A stretch of 64,000 nucleotides of DNA from DATLFA01 sp035525225 (GTDB taxonomy: Bacteria; Actinomycetota; Acidimicrobiia; Acidimicrobiales; WLNW01). Shown here piece by piece: positions 6,964 to 14,440 of the stretch (its first letter is position 1; each line of letters starts with the position of its first letter). The notes under the pieces were generated by a model that was given only the letters and a program-made list of their open reading frames with translations, was not told the origin of the DNA and searched no databases. The translations under genes were made by a program, and so were the position numbers. Where the stretch lies: the NCBI GenBank assembly GCA_035525225.1, contig DATLFA010000010.1:124001-188000 (forward strand). Direction: 5' to 3'.

Positions 6964-8361
6964 CTACAGGTCTTCGGGCGTGGCGAAGTGACCGGCGATG
7001 GCGGTGGCGGCAGCCACGGCAGGGGAGACGAGGTGTGTGCGTCCGCCGCGGCCCTGTCGCCCTTCGAAGTTGCGATTCGACGTCGACGCGCACCGTTCGC
7101 CCGGCGCAAGTTTGTCGGGGTTCATCGCGAGGCACATCGAGCATCCGGGCTCGCGCCAGTCGAAGCCCGCGGCGCGAAAGATCTTGTCGAGCCCTTCGGC
7201 CTCGGCCTGGGTCTTGACCGCGTGCGAACCGGGTACGACCAGTGTGCGGATGCCACTGGCGACGCGGCGACCATCGGCCACGGCTGCGGCGGCGCGGAGA
7301 TCTTCGATGCGACTGTTGGTGCATGATCCGATGAACACCGTGTTGACCGCGACTTCGCGCACGGGCACACCGGCGGTGAGCCCCATGTAGGTGAGGGCCC
7401 GGGACGCCGACTCGCGCTGGGCGGGCTCCGAGAACGAATCGGGATGGGGGATCGCGCCGTCGATCCGCATGACCTGTGACGGGTTGGTCCCCCACGTCAC
7501 GTGGGGCACGATCGCCGATCCGTCGATGACGACCTCTTTGTCGAACGCGGCGTCACTATCGGTGACGAGTGACCGCCAGTCGTCGAGGGCGCGTTCCCAC
7601 GCGGCGCCGCTCGGTGCGTGCTGGCGGCCATCGAGGTAGGCGAAGGTGGTGTCGTCGGGCGCGACGATCCCGGCGCGGGCGCCCGCTTCGATCGACATGT
7701 TGCACACGGTCATGCGACCTTCCATCGACAACGCGCGGAAGACCGAGCCGCGGTACTCGAGGACCGACCCGATGCCGCCACCGGTACCGATGGTGCCGAT
7801 GATCGCCAGGGCGACATCTTTCGCGGTCGCGCCACCCGAGAGGACGCCGTCGACGGTGATCGCCATCGTGCCCGGCCGCATCTGCGGCAGCGTTTGCGTG
7901 GCGAGAACATGCTCGACTTCGCTCGTGCCGATGCCGAACGCCAGCGCGCCGAACGCGCCGTGCGTCGACGTGTGCGAATCACCGCACACCACCGTCATGC
8001 CCGGCTGCGTGAGCCCTTGCTCGGGCCCGATCACGTGGACGATGCCTTGTCGCTGGTGGCCCATCGGATACAAGGTGATGCCGAACTCTTCGGCGTTGTG
8101 GCGCATGACTTCGATCTGCCGGCGCGAGATCGGATCGGCAATCGGCTGATCGATGTCGGCCGTCGGCACGTTGTGATCTTCGGTGGCGACGGTGAGATCG
8201 GGCCGCCGCACCTTGCGGCCGTTGATGCGCAACCCGTCGAACGCCTGCGGTGACGTGACTTCGTGGACGAGGTGCAGATCGATGTAGAGCACATCAGGTT
8301 CACCTTCCGCGGAATGCACCACATGGCGGTCCCACACCTTTTCACTCAGTGTCTTGCCCAT
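6964..8361 (-). CDS. leuC: 3-isopropylmalate dehydratase, large subunit
   Basis: The iron-sulfur catalytic subunit of the isomerase that converts 2- to 3-isopropylmalate. The protein has 465 residues. It shows 'VVCGDSHTSTHGAFGALAFGIGTSEVEHVLATQTL' features (substrate site), 'FIGSCTNSRIEDLRAAAAV', and 'EPGCSMCLAMNPDKLAPGERCASTSNRNFEGRQG', which together supply the three Cys ligands of the 4Fe-4S cluster. The start is ATG 8361 with GAGG five bases before it; a GTG at 8364 is in frame but too close to that site. The gene is divergent from the IclR-type regulator across an intergenic region holding overlapping promoters. Confidence 0.95.
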   Translation of the reverse strand: MGKTLSEKVWDRHVVHSAEGEPDVLYIDLHLVHEVTSPQAFDGLRINGRKVRRPDLTVATEDHNVPTADIDQPIADPISRRQIEVMRHNAEEFGITLYPMGHQRQGIVHVIGPEQGLTQPGMTVVCGDSHTSTHGAFGALAFGIGTSEVEHVLATQTLPQMRPGTMAITVDGVLSGGATAKDVALAIIGTIGTGGGIGSVLEYRGSVFRALSMEGRMTVCNMSIEAGARAGIVAPDDTTFAYLDGRQHAPSGAAWERALDDWRSLVTDSDAAFDKEVVIDGSAIVPHVTWGTNPSQVMRIDGAIPHPDSFSEPAQRESASRALTYMGLTAGVPVREVAVNTVFIGSCTNSRIEDLRAAAAVADGRRVASGIRTLVVPGSHAVKTQAEAEGLDKIFRAAGFDWREPGCSMCLAMNPDKLAPGERCASTSNRNFEGRQGRGGRTHLVSPAVAAATAIAGHFATPEDL

Positions 8362-8384
8362 CACAGCCTCGGATGTCGGTTCTT

Positions 8385-8426
8385 GTATCTCAGGTTCTTG
8401 AATCTTATTATATGAGACACTAATCT
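8385..8426. promoter_or_regulatory. overlapping divergent promoters and operator of leuCD / IclR regulator
   Basis: For the plus strand, TTGAAT (8398-8403), a 17-base spacer and TAATCT (8421-8426) lie just before the regulator ATG at 8433, which gives a leaderless message. For the minus strand, a perfect TATAAT reads from 8412 down to 8407 towards leuC. An inverted repeat, GTATCTCA (8385-8392) with TGAGACAC (8413-8420), matches at 7 of 8 positions and brackets both -10/-35 regions. A dimeric repressor or activator bound there would control both genes. The identity of the bound protein as the neighbouring IclR regulator is inferred. Confidence 0.7.
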
Positions 8427-8432
8427 TGATTT

Positions 8433-9077
8433 ATGGACAGGATAAGCGATGTCGGCGTGCTCGACAAGGCAATGGCCGTAATTGCCGCGGTCGAGCACGA
8501 GCCCAAGGCGCTGGCCGCTCTGGTCCACGCCACCGGGCTGGCCCGCCCCACCGTGCACCGGCTGGCGGTGGCACTCGAAGCGCACGGGATGCTGCGCCGC
8601 GACGACGAGGGGCGATTCGTGCTCGGTCCACGGGCCATCGCGCTCGGCCGCGCCGCGACCGACGCGTTTCCGCTGCGTGAGGTGGCCCTGCCGGCGTTGC
8701 GTGACCTGCGCGATCAGACCCAAGAGAGCGTGCAGCTCTACGTGCGCGACGGCGAGCAGCGCATCTGTGTGGCGTCGCTGCAATCGCCGCACGGGTTGCG
8801 AACCATCGTCAACGAAGGTGCCGCCCTGCCACTGAGTGCCGGCTCGGGTGGCGCCGTATTGCTCGAACGGCCCACGGCGCTCGACCGCGGTTGGGCCGAG
8901 TCGGTCGGAGAACGCGAAGCGGGCGTGGCGTCGGTCAGCGCGCCCGTCATCGATCGAGGTCGCGTCGTCGCCGCGGTCAGCGTGTCGGGGCCGATCGAAC
9001 GACTGACCCGCACGCCGGGCAAGCGTTACGCAGCCGCCGTGATGGCCGCCGCCCGCGCCATCGAGCACGCGATCTAA
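8433..9077 (+). CDS. ndgR: IclR-family regulator of leuCD (NdgR/LtbR type)
   Basis: A 214-residue DNA-binding regulator. The N-terminal winged helix-turn-helix covers about 1-65 ('ALAALVHATGLARPTVHRLAVALEAHGML'). The C-terminal IclR effector domain follows ('VQLYVRDGEQRICVASLQSPHGLRTIVNEGAALPLSAGSGGAVLL' region). It is somewhat short for the family (about 240-260), with a clipped end. In Corynebacterium (LtbR) and Streptomyces (NdgR) an IclR protein divergent from leuCD controls leucine genes, and the gene order here is the same. The ATG lies 6 bases after a TAATCT -10, so the mRNA is probably leaderless. The family call is firm; the name rests on synteny. Confidence 0.85.
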   Translation: MDRISDVGVLDKAMAVIAAVEHEPKALAALVHATGLARPTVHRLAVALEAHGMLRRDDEGRFVLGPRAIALGRAATDAFPLREVALPALRDLRDQTQESVQLYVRDGEQRICVASLQSPHGLRTIVNEGAALPLSAGSGGAVLLERPTALDRGWAESVGEREAGVASVSAPVIDRGRVVAAVSVSGPIERLTRTPGKRYAAAVMAAARAIEHAI

Positions 9078-9089
9078 CAGAAGCCCGCT

Positions 9090-9133
9090 CGGTGACCGAT
9101 CCGTGACCGATCGGTGACCGATCGGCGACCGCG
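9090..9133. repeat. four tandem 11-bp repeats
   Basis: Four consecutive units close to CGGTGACCGAT: units 1 and 3 are identical, unit 2 differs at one base and unit 4 is degenerate. Adjacent units form small palindromes such as ATCGGTGACCGAT. They begin 12 bases after the stop of the IclR gene and lie before the end of a convergent gene, so they may help to end transcription or simply be a slippage product. Confidence 0.6.
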
Positions 9134-9169
9134 CGATGAGCGCTTGCGCGAAGAGCAAAAGTGCTTGCC

Positions 9170-9343
9170 TTAGCGAGTGATAGTCGTGGTAGTGGTTTCG
9201 TCGAAGCCGATGAGGTTCGGTCGATCGGGCTCGTCGTCGCCGAAGTCGATGCTCGCGGCGACCACGATGATCAACAGGATCGCGGCAACGACGACGGCGA
9301 TCTTGCCCCAGAGCGGCAAGCCGACGGCGGCGGGGTCTCTCAC
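9170..9343 (-). CDS. small single-pass membrane protein
   Basis: A 57-residue ORF beginning at GTG 9343, which overlaps the stop of the upstream hydrolase gene by 4 bases (GTGA), so it is probably translationally coupled. It reads 'VRDPAAVGLPLWGK' followed by about 18 hydrophobic residues (IAVVVAAILLIIVVAASI), then an acidic stretch and a Thr-rich tail (ETTTTTITR). The hydrophobic segment is well formed and the overlap is typical of real actinobacterial genes. No function is recognised; a longer in-frame version starting at 9424 would run through the hydrolase gene and is rejected. Confidence 0.55.
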   Translation of the reverse strand: MRDPAAVGLPLWGKIAVVVAAILLIIVVAASIDFGDDEPDRPNLIGFDETTTTTITR

Positions 9344-10218
9344 GGCCCGACGGACGCGCGGTCGACGACGCTGGTGCAGGCATCGATCAGCGACGGTACG
9401 AAGATCTTGGGTCGACTCACGCACGCGACATGATCACCGTCGACGGTGAATCGCTCGGCATTGGGGATCGCGGCGGCCAGCGCATCTTGGCGCGACGTGG
9501 GCACGAGGATGTCACGCGTCATCACGACCACCGACGTGGGCACGTCGATCTGCGTCCGCAAGATGCGGGAGTCGAAACGACCGAGCTCGCCGCCGGCTTC
9601 GAGCACCAGCCGGGGATGACAGGATCGGATCTCGTCGATCATCCACGGTTGGTAGTTGCGCTCTTTGGTCTGCGTCCAGACGACTCGCTCGTAGAGACGT
9701 TGCGCGCCGCGTGGCGGCATCGCCCGGGTCGCGAGCGAGATGGGGTCGAGCAGACCGAGCCGCAAGCGATCGGCGCGGGTATCGAAGAACGTCGACGCGG
9801 TCGCGCACAACACGAGGCCGTCGACACGGGCGCGGTGGCGTTGCCACAACAGCGTGGCGACGGCTCCGCCCATCGAATAGCCGGCCGCGACGAAACGCTC
9901 GACGCCGAGCGCGGTCGCGACATCGGCGGCATCATCGGCACAATCACCGAGCCGGAAGCGGCGTCGCGTGCGCAGCCCGCGTCCGTGGCCACGATGGTCG
10001 AACGCCACGACGTGAAACCTCGTGCCGAGCGAGCGGAACGACGTGAACCAGTTGAGATCGGACGTGGAGGTCCAGCCGTGCAACAGGATGACTGTTGCGG
10101 CGCCCGGCGGCCCTGCGATCTCGCGCACGAAGAGGCGGCCTTCGCGGGGCAGCTCTATCCATCGTCCGGGCGGGAGCCTCGGCTCCCAGCGCGCTTCGCC
10201 GGCCGAGCTCTCAGACAT
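9340..10218 (-). CDS. alpha/beta hydrolase
   Basis: A 292-residue cytosolic hydrolase of the alpha/beta fold with a complete set of landmarks. These are the oxyanion segment 'LLHGWTSTSDLNW' (about 46), 'FDHRGHGRG', the nucleophile elbow 'AGYSMGGAVA' (Ser about 118) and a C-terminal His in 'VDGDHVACVSRP'. The substrate is unknown; ester or lactone hydrolysis is the general expectation. It overlaps the end of greA by 8 bases upstream and the small membrane protein by 4 bases downstream, so greA, the hydrolase and the membrane protein are likely one transcript. Confidence 0.85.
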   Translation of the reverse strand: MSESSAGEARWEPRLPPGRWIELPREGRLFVREIAGPPGAATVILLHGWTSTSDLNWFTSFRSLGTRFHVVAFDHRGHGRGLRTRRRFRLGDCADDAADVATALGVERFVAAGYSMGGAVATLLWQRHRARVDGLVLCATASTFFDTRADRLRLGLLDPISLATRAMPPRGAQRLYERVVWTQTKERNYQPWMIDEIRSCHPRLVLEAGGELGRFDSRILRTQIDVPTSVVVMTRDILVPTSRQDALAAAIPNAERFTVDGDHVACVSRPKIFVPSLIDACTSVVDRASVGP

Positions 10219-10678
10219 CGATGCTGACGACGTGCACCGTCAGCTTGCCTGCAGGGGAGCTATAGCTGACGTTGTCACCGATCTTGGAACCGATCAATGC
10301 GGCGCCGAGGGGCGACCCGGGAGACACCACATCGAGACCCTCGCGTCGTTCTTCGATGGAGCCGACGAGGTAGCGCTCGACGTCGTCGTCGCCTTCGTAG
10401 CGCACGCTGACGACGCAGCCCGGCTGCACCGATTCGGCATCGACGTCCTCGACGATCGTGGCGCTCTCGAGGAGGCGAGACAGATGGCGGATGCGGCCCT
10501 CCATCTTGCCCTGCTCTTCTTTGGCGGCGTGGTAGTCACCGTTTTCGGACAGGTCGCCGAGCTCACGGGCGGTCTCGATCTTGCGGGCGATCTCGATGCG
10601 GCCTCGGGTCGTGAGGTCGGTGTACTCGGCTCTGAGGCGGTCGAAGGCGCTCCGCGACAGCCGATGGTGTTGGGCCAT
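10211..10678 (-). CDS. greA: transcription elongation factor GreA
   Basis: A 155-residue factor that enters the RNA polymerase secondary channel and stimulates cleavage of backtracked RNA. The N-terminal coiled coil includes 'ETARELGDLSENGDYHAAKEEQGKMEGRI', in which the conserved acidic pair at the tip (ELGDLSENGDY) coordinates the catalytic Mg. The C-terminal FKBP-like domain holds 'SPGSPLGAALIGSKIGDNVSYSSPAGKLTVHVVSI'. The start at ATG 10678 gives the usual length; an upstream in-frame ATG at 10699 adds seven residues. It is divergent from the leuB leader transcript. Confidence 0.95.
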   Translation of the reverse strand: MAQHHRLSRSAFDRLRAEYTDLTTRGRIEIARKIETARELGDLSENGDYHAAKEEQGKMEGRIRHLSRLLESATIVEDVDAESVQPGCVVSVRYEGDDDVERYLVGSIEERREGLDVVSPGSPLGAALIGSKIGDNVSYSSPAGKLTVHVVSIDV

Positions 10679-10732
10679 ATCGGGCAGGCTAGCGATCAAC
10701 CGGGGTGTATCGCCGGGCCGGATTCAAAGAGA

Positions 10733-10762
10733 TTGGGTTGAACGCGCGGGAGGGCCTAGACT
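10733..10762 (+). promoter_or_regulatory. putative promoter of the leuB-ilvE-cimA leader transcript
   Basis: TTGGGT (10733-10738), an 18-base spacer and TAGACT (10757-10762) form a plausible -35/-10 pair. Transcription would begin about 7 bases later, on the GTG at 10769 of the leader peptide, so the mRNA would be leaderless. The arrangement mirrors the one before leuA. Confidence 0.6.
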
Positions 10763-10768
10763 GGCCAG

Positions 10769-10819
10769 GTGCATTGTCCTTCCGCGTCCGCCCGACCGCT
10801 GATCGTGATCATTCGCTAG
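10769..10819 (+). CDS. branched-chain leader peptide of leuB-ilvE-cimA
   Basis: A 16-codon ORF starting GTG and ending TAG: MHCPSASARPLIVIIR. Five consecutive codons specify Leu, Ile, Val, Ile, Ile, all end products of the pathway it precedes. This is the classic pattern of an ilv/leu leader peptide. The stop codon runs into the base of a perfect 11-bp hairpin, which is followed by an intrinsic terminator. No ribosome-binding site is present, and the -10 spacing points to a leaderless mRNA. Confidence 0.87.
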   Translation: MHCPSASARPLIVIIR

Positions 10820-10871
10820 CGCACGTCGTGTTCGACGTGCGCTCGACCGTCCACCGAGGTGGGCGGTTTTT
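10818..10871 (+). terminator. leuB-ilvE-cimA attenuator: leader hairpin plus intrinsic terminator
   Basis: Hairpin 1 is AGCGCACGTCG (10818-10828) with CGACGTGCGCT (10833-10843), loop TGTT, a perfect 11 bp. Hairpin 2, the terminator, pairs ACCGTCCACC (10846-10855) with GGTGGGCGGT (10858-10867), one G-U included, followed by TTTTT (10867-10871). CCGCCCGACC within the leader ORF (10788-10797) can pair with the 3' arm of the terminator (10858-10866) over 9 bp with one bulged G, a possible antiterminator. leuB begins 44 bases downstream. Confidence 0.85.
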
Positions 10872-10914
10872 CCGTTTCGGGCACAGCACAACCAACTGCG
10901 AGAACAGGATCACC

Positions 10915-11889
10915 GTGGCACACAAGGTCGGCATCATCGCCGGAGACGGCATCGGCCCCGAGGTCATTGCCGAGGGCCTCAAGGTGATCCGCGCTGCCGG
11001 CGTCGACCTCGACACGACCGACTACGACCTGGGTGCGGCGCGCTACCTGCGCGACGGCACGATCCTCCCCGACGAGATCGTCCTCGAATGGCGCGGACTC
11101 GACGCGCTCTATCACGGCGCGGTCGGCTGGCCGGGCGTGGCTCCCGGCGTGATCGAGCGCGGCTTCTTGTTGAAGATGCGATTCGACCTCGACCTGTTCA
11201 TCAACCTGCGCCCGTTCGTCGATCAGTCGAAAGATCTCGACTTCATCGTGATCCGCGAGAACACCGAGGGCACCTACGCCGGCGAGGGCGGCTTCCTCCG
11301 TAAAGGCACGGCGCACGAGATCGCCACGCAGGGCTCGGTCAACACGCGCTTCGGTGTCGAGCGCTGTGTGCGCTATGCGTTCGAGTTGGCGCAGAGCCGA
11401 GCCAAGAAACACCTCACGCTCGTGCACAAGACCAACGTGCTCACGTTCGCCGGCGATCTCTGGGAGCGCACGTTCAACGATGTGGCGCGCGAGTATTCCA
11501 CCGTGAGCACCGCATACAACCACGTCGACGCGGCGTGCATCTACTTCGTCGACGATCCTCATCGCTACGACGTGATCGTCACCGACAACCTCTTCGGCGA
11601 CATCCTCACCGACCTCGGCGGTGCGATCTCGGGTGGCATCGGCCACGCGTCGTCCGCCAATCTCAACGCAGCCCGCACGGGCCCGTCGATGTTCGAACCG
11701 GTACACGGTTCGGCGCCCGACATCGCGGGCACGGGCAAGGCCAACCCGACCGCAGCCATATTGTCGGCCGCGCTCATGCTCGACTGGTTGGGCGAACACG
11801 ACGCAGCGGCACGCATCAAGAAAGCGTGTGCCAGCCCGGTCGACGGCTCTACGTCCGAGATCGGCGATCAGATCGCCTCGCGCGTCTAG
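10915..11889 (+). CDS. leuB: 3-isopropylmalate dehydrogenase
   Basis: Oxidatively decarboxylates 3-isopropylmalate to 2-ketoisocaproate with NAD; in the citramalate route the same enzyme acts on 3-methylmalate. The 324-residue isocitrate/isopropylmalate dehydrogenase fold starts with 'VGIIAGDGIGPEVIAEGL'. It carries 'RPFVDQSKDLDFIVIRENTEG' (substrate Arg region), 'HKTNVLTFAGDLW' (catalytic Lys), 'YFVDDPHRYDVIVTDNLFGDILTDLGG' (metal Asp residues) and 'EPVHGSAPDIAGTGKANPTAA' (NAD site). GTG 10915 is preceded by GAACAGGA. ilvE and cimA follow in the same operon behind the leader attenuator. Confidence 0.95.
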   Translation: MAHKVGIIAGDGIGPEVIAEGLKVIRAAGVDLDTTDYDLGAARYLRDGTILPDEIVLEWRGLDALYHGAVGWPGVAPGVIERGFLLKMRFDLDLFINLRPFVDQSKDLDFIVIRENTEGTYAGEGGFLRKGTAHEIATQGSVNTRFGVERCVRYAFELAQSRAKKHLTLVHKTNVLTFAGDLWERTFNDVAREYSTVSTAYNHVDAACIYFVDDPHRYDVIVTDNLFGDILTDLGGAISGGIGHASSANLNAARTGPSMFEPVHGSAPDIAGTGKANPTAAILSAALMLDWLGEHDAAARIKKACASPVDGSTSEIGDQIASRV

Positions 11890-11922
11890 CGCGGGCAGCA
11901 ACGAAAGAGGAAGGGACCAACG

Positions 11923-12843
11923 ATGCCCATCACCCCGACGCACAAGATCTGGATGAACGGCCAGCTCGTCGACTGGCAAGACGCCAAGATCCACATTCTC
12001 ACGCACACGTTGCACTACGGAACCGGCGTGTTCGAGGGCATCCGCGCCTACGAGACGTCGCGCGGACCGGCGGTGTTCCGACTGACCGACCACATCGTAC
12101 GGCTGCACAACTCGGCCAAGATCATGATGATGGACATGCCGTACTCGGTCGACGAGTTGATCGCGGCCACCAAAGCCACGGTCAAGGCCACCGGCCTGCC
12201 GTCGTGTTACGTGCGGCCGATCGCCTACTACGGCTACGGCGAGATGGGGCTCAACACGTTGCCCTGTTCGGTCGACGTCGCCATCGCCTGCTGGCCGTGG
12301 GGTGCATACCTGGGCGACGACGCCGTCGAGAAGGGCGTCCGTATGAAGATCAGCTCGTGGACGCGCCACGATCACAACACCATGCCGCCCGCGTCGAAGA
12401 CGACGGGCAACTACGTGAACTCGTCGCTGGCCAAGGTCGAGGCGCTCAAGGCCGGCTACGACGAAGCGATCATGTTGAACCCGCAGGGTCTCGTCAGCGA
12501 ATGCACCGGCGAAAACATCTTCTGCGTGCGCAACGGCCGCATCATCACGCCACCGTTGTCGTCGGGCGCGCTCGAAGGCATCACGCAGGCCAGCGTCAAC
12601 GCGATTGCCCGCGATCTCGGCTACGAGATCATCATCGGTGATCTCGCGCGGAGCGACCTCTATATCGCCGAAGAGATCTTCGTCTGTGGCACGGCGGCCG
12701 AGATCTCGTCGGTCAACTCGGTTGACGACCGCGACATCCCGTGCCCGGGGCCCATCACGAAGTCGATCGCCGACATCTACACGAAGGCGGTCCGGGGCCA
12801 GGTCGATCGCTACAAGGATTGGGTCGAACATGTCGACGAGTGA
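11923..12843 (+). CDS. ilvE: branched-chain amino acid aminotransferase
   Basis: A PLP enzyme of fold type IV, 306 residues, that makes the last step to Leu, Ile and Val using glutamate. It shows 'TLHYGTGVFEGIRAYET' (about 29-45), 'YVRPIAYYGYGEMGLNT', the PLP lysine in 'PPASKTTGNYVNSSLAK' (about 158), 'DEAIMLNPQGLVSECTGENIF' and the closing 'EEIFVCGTAAEISSV'. The start has GAGGAAGG 9 bases upstream. Its end overlaps the start of cimA by 14 bases, indicating coupled translation in one operon with leuB. Confidence 0.94.
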   Translation: MPITPTHKIWMNGQLVDWQDAKIHILTHTLHYGTGVFEGIRAYETSRGPAVFRLTDHIVRLHNSAKIMMMDMPYSVDELIAATKATVKATGLPSCYVRPIAYYGYGEMGLNTLPCSVDVAIACWPWGAYLGDDAVEKGVRMKISSWTRHDHNTMPPASKTTGNYVNSSLAKVEALKAGYDEAIMLNPQGLVSECTGENIFCVRNGRIITPPLSSGALEGITQASVNAIARDLGYEIIIGDLARSDLYIAEEIFVCGTAAEISSVNSVDDRDIPCPGPITKSIADIYTKAVRGQVDRYKDWVEHVDE

Positions 12844-14440
12844 GAAGAAGAAGATCCAGATCTACGACACGACGCTGCGTGACGGCTCGCAGCTCGAAGG
12901 CATCTCGTTGACCGTCGAGGACAAGCTGCGCATCGCCGAGCAACTCGACTATCTGGGCGTGGACTTCATCGAAGGCGGCTGGCCCGGCGCCAATCCCAAG
13001 GACGAAGAGTTCTTCCGGCGCGCCGCGACAGAGCTGCACCTCGACACCTCGACGCTGGTCGCGTTCGGCTCCACCCGCCGGGTCAAAGGCAAAGTCGACG
13101 ACGACCCGACCTTGCGCAATCTCGTCGAGGCGGGCACCTCCGCAGTGTGCATCGTCGGCAAGGCGTGGGACTACCACGTGACCGAAGCGTTGCGAACCGA
13201 TCTCGCCGAAGGCGTGGCGATGGTCGCGGATTCGATTGCGTTCTTGAAGAGCAACGGGCTGCGCGTGTTTTTCGACGCCGAGCACTTCTTCGACGGGTAT
13301 CGCAACAACCCGGAGTTCTCGCTGCGGGTTCTCGAGGCCGCGGCTGAGGCGGGTGCCGAGTGCCTCGTGCTCTGTGACACCAACGGGGGGTCGCTGCCCT
13401 TCGATGTCGAACGCATCGTCACCGACGTCGTCGGCTATCTGTCGACGCCGGTCGGCGTACACCTGCACAATGACACCGATTGCGGCGTCGCCAATGCGTT
13501 GGCGGGTGTGCGTGCCGGCGCGGTGCACGTGCAGGGCACGATCAATGGCTACGGCGAACGTGTGGGCAACTGCAATCTCGTGTCGATCATCCCCAACCTC
13601 ACGCTGAAGATGGGCTTCGAGACACTGCCGCCGGGCCGGCTCGGCCGGCTCACGTCGGTCGCGCATCACGTGGCCGAGTTGGTGAACTTCACCGTGAACC
13701 CGCAACAGCCCTACGTCGGTTCGTCGTCGTTCGCGCACAAGGCGGGCCTGCACACGAGCGCGATCTCGCGGCGCAAGGATGCCTACGAGCACATCGATCC
13801 CGAGATCGTCGGCAACGGCACGCGGTTCTTGGTGAGCGAGATGTCGGGACGCTCGACCCTCGAGCTCAAAGCGCGTGAGCTCGGCATCGATGTCGACGGC
13901 AAGGTGCTGAGCGACGTGGTCGACACGCTCAAGCGTCTCGAACACGAGGGCTATCACTTCGAGGCCGCCGACGCCTCGCTCGAGTTGCTCATGCGCAGCG
14001 CCGCCGGATGGCAGCAGGACTACTTCCGCGTCGAGTCGTTCAAGGTCGTGGTGAGCCATCGCTCGCGTGACGACGCGCGGACCTGGAACGACCTCGCCGT
14101 AGACGCCGAAACCGACGCCACCGTCAAGATGTGGGTCGGCGACGAGCGTCTGATCGCGAGCGGCGAGGGCAACGGCCCGGTCAACGCGCTGGACCGGGCA
14201 TTGCGCAACGCCATCGGGCCCCTGTATCCGCAGTTGGCCGACGTGCACCTCACCGATTTCAAGGTGCGTGTGCTCGACACCAACAAGGGCACCGGCGCGA
14301 TCACCCGGGTGTTGTTGGATTCGACGAATGGCGAGCGCACGTGGACAACCATCGGTGTGTCATCGAACATCATCGAAGCCAGCTGGCAAGCATTGCTCGA
14401 CTCGATCGTCTACGGGCTTCTGCACTCACGCCAGCAATAG
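12830..14440 (+). CDS. cimA: (R)-citramalate synthase
   Basis: Condenses pyruvate and acetyl-CoA to (R)-citramalate, the entry to the threonine-independent route to 2-ketobutyrate and isoleucine. The protein has 536 residues. The barrel starts 'IYDTTLRDGSQLEGISLTVEDK' with 'GVDFIEGGWPGANPKDEEFF', the 'GGWPG' segment that separates citramalate synthases from isopropylmalate synthases ('AGFP' in LeuA here). Further motifs are 'HLHNDTDCGVANAL' and 'GYGERVGNCNL'. A C-terminal LeuA-type regulatory domain follows. ATG 12830 lies inside the end of ilvE; the longer in-frame ORF from 12605 is an overlap artefact. Its 3' end overlaps the convergent membrane-protein gene by 15 bases. Confidence 0.93.
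   Translation: MSTSEKKKIQIYDTTLRDGSQLEGISLTVEDKLRIAEQLDYLGVDFIEGGWPGANPKDEEFFRRAATELHLDTSTLVAFGSTRRVKGKVDDDPTLRNLVEAGTSAVCIVGKAWDYHVTEALRTDLAEGVAMVADSIAFLKSNGLRVFFDAEHFFDGYRNNPEFSLRVLEAAAEAGAECLVLCDTNGGSLPFDVERIVTDVVGYLSTPVGVHLHNDTDCGVANALAGVRAGAVHVQGTINGYGERVGNCNLVSIIPNLTLKMGFETLPPGRLGRLTSVAHHVAELVNFTVNPQQPYVGSSSFAHKAGLHTSAISRRKDAYEHIDPEIVGNGTRFLVSEMSGRSTLELKARELGIDVDGKVLSDVVDTLKRLEHEGYHFEAADASLELLMRSAAGWQQDYFRVESFKVVVSHRSRDDARTWNDLAVDAETDATVKMWVGDERLIASGEGNGPVNALDRALRNAIGPLYPQLADVHLTDFKVRVLDTNKGTGAITRVLLDSTNGERTWTTIGVSSNIIEASWQALLDSIVYGLLHSRQQ

Noticed and set aside
10816..12831. 671-codon minus-strand ORF opposite leuB and ilvE
   Set aside because: It spans two clear genes and the attenuator; its translation has no recognisable domain and it is the complement of biased third positions.
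12755..14248. 497-codon minus-strand ORF opposite cimA
   Set aside because: Antisense shadow of a well-supported gene; no conserved motif or start context.
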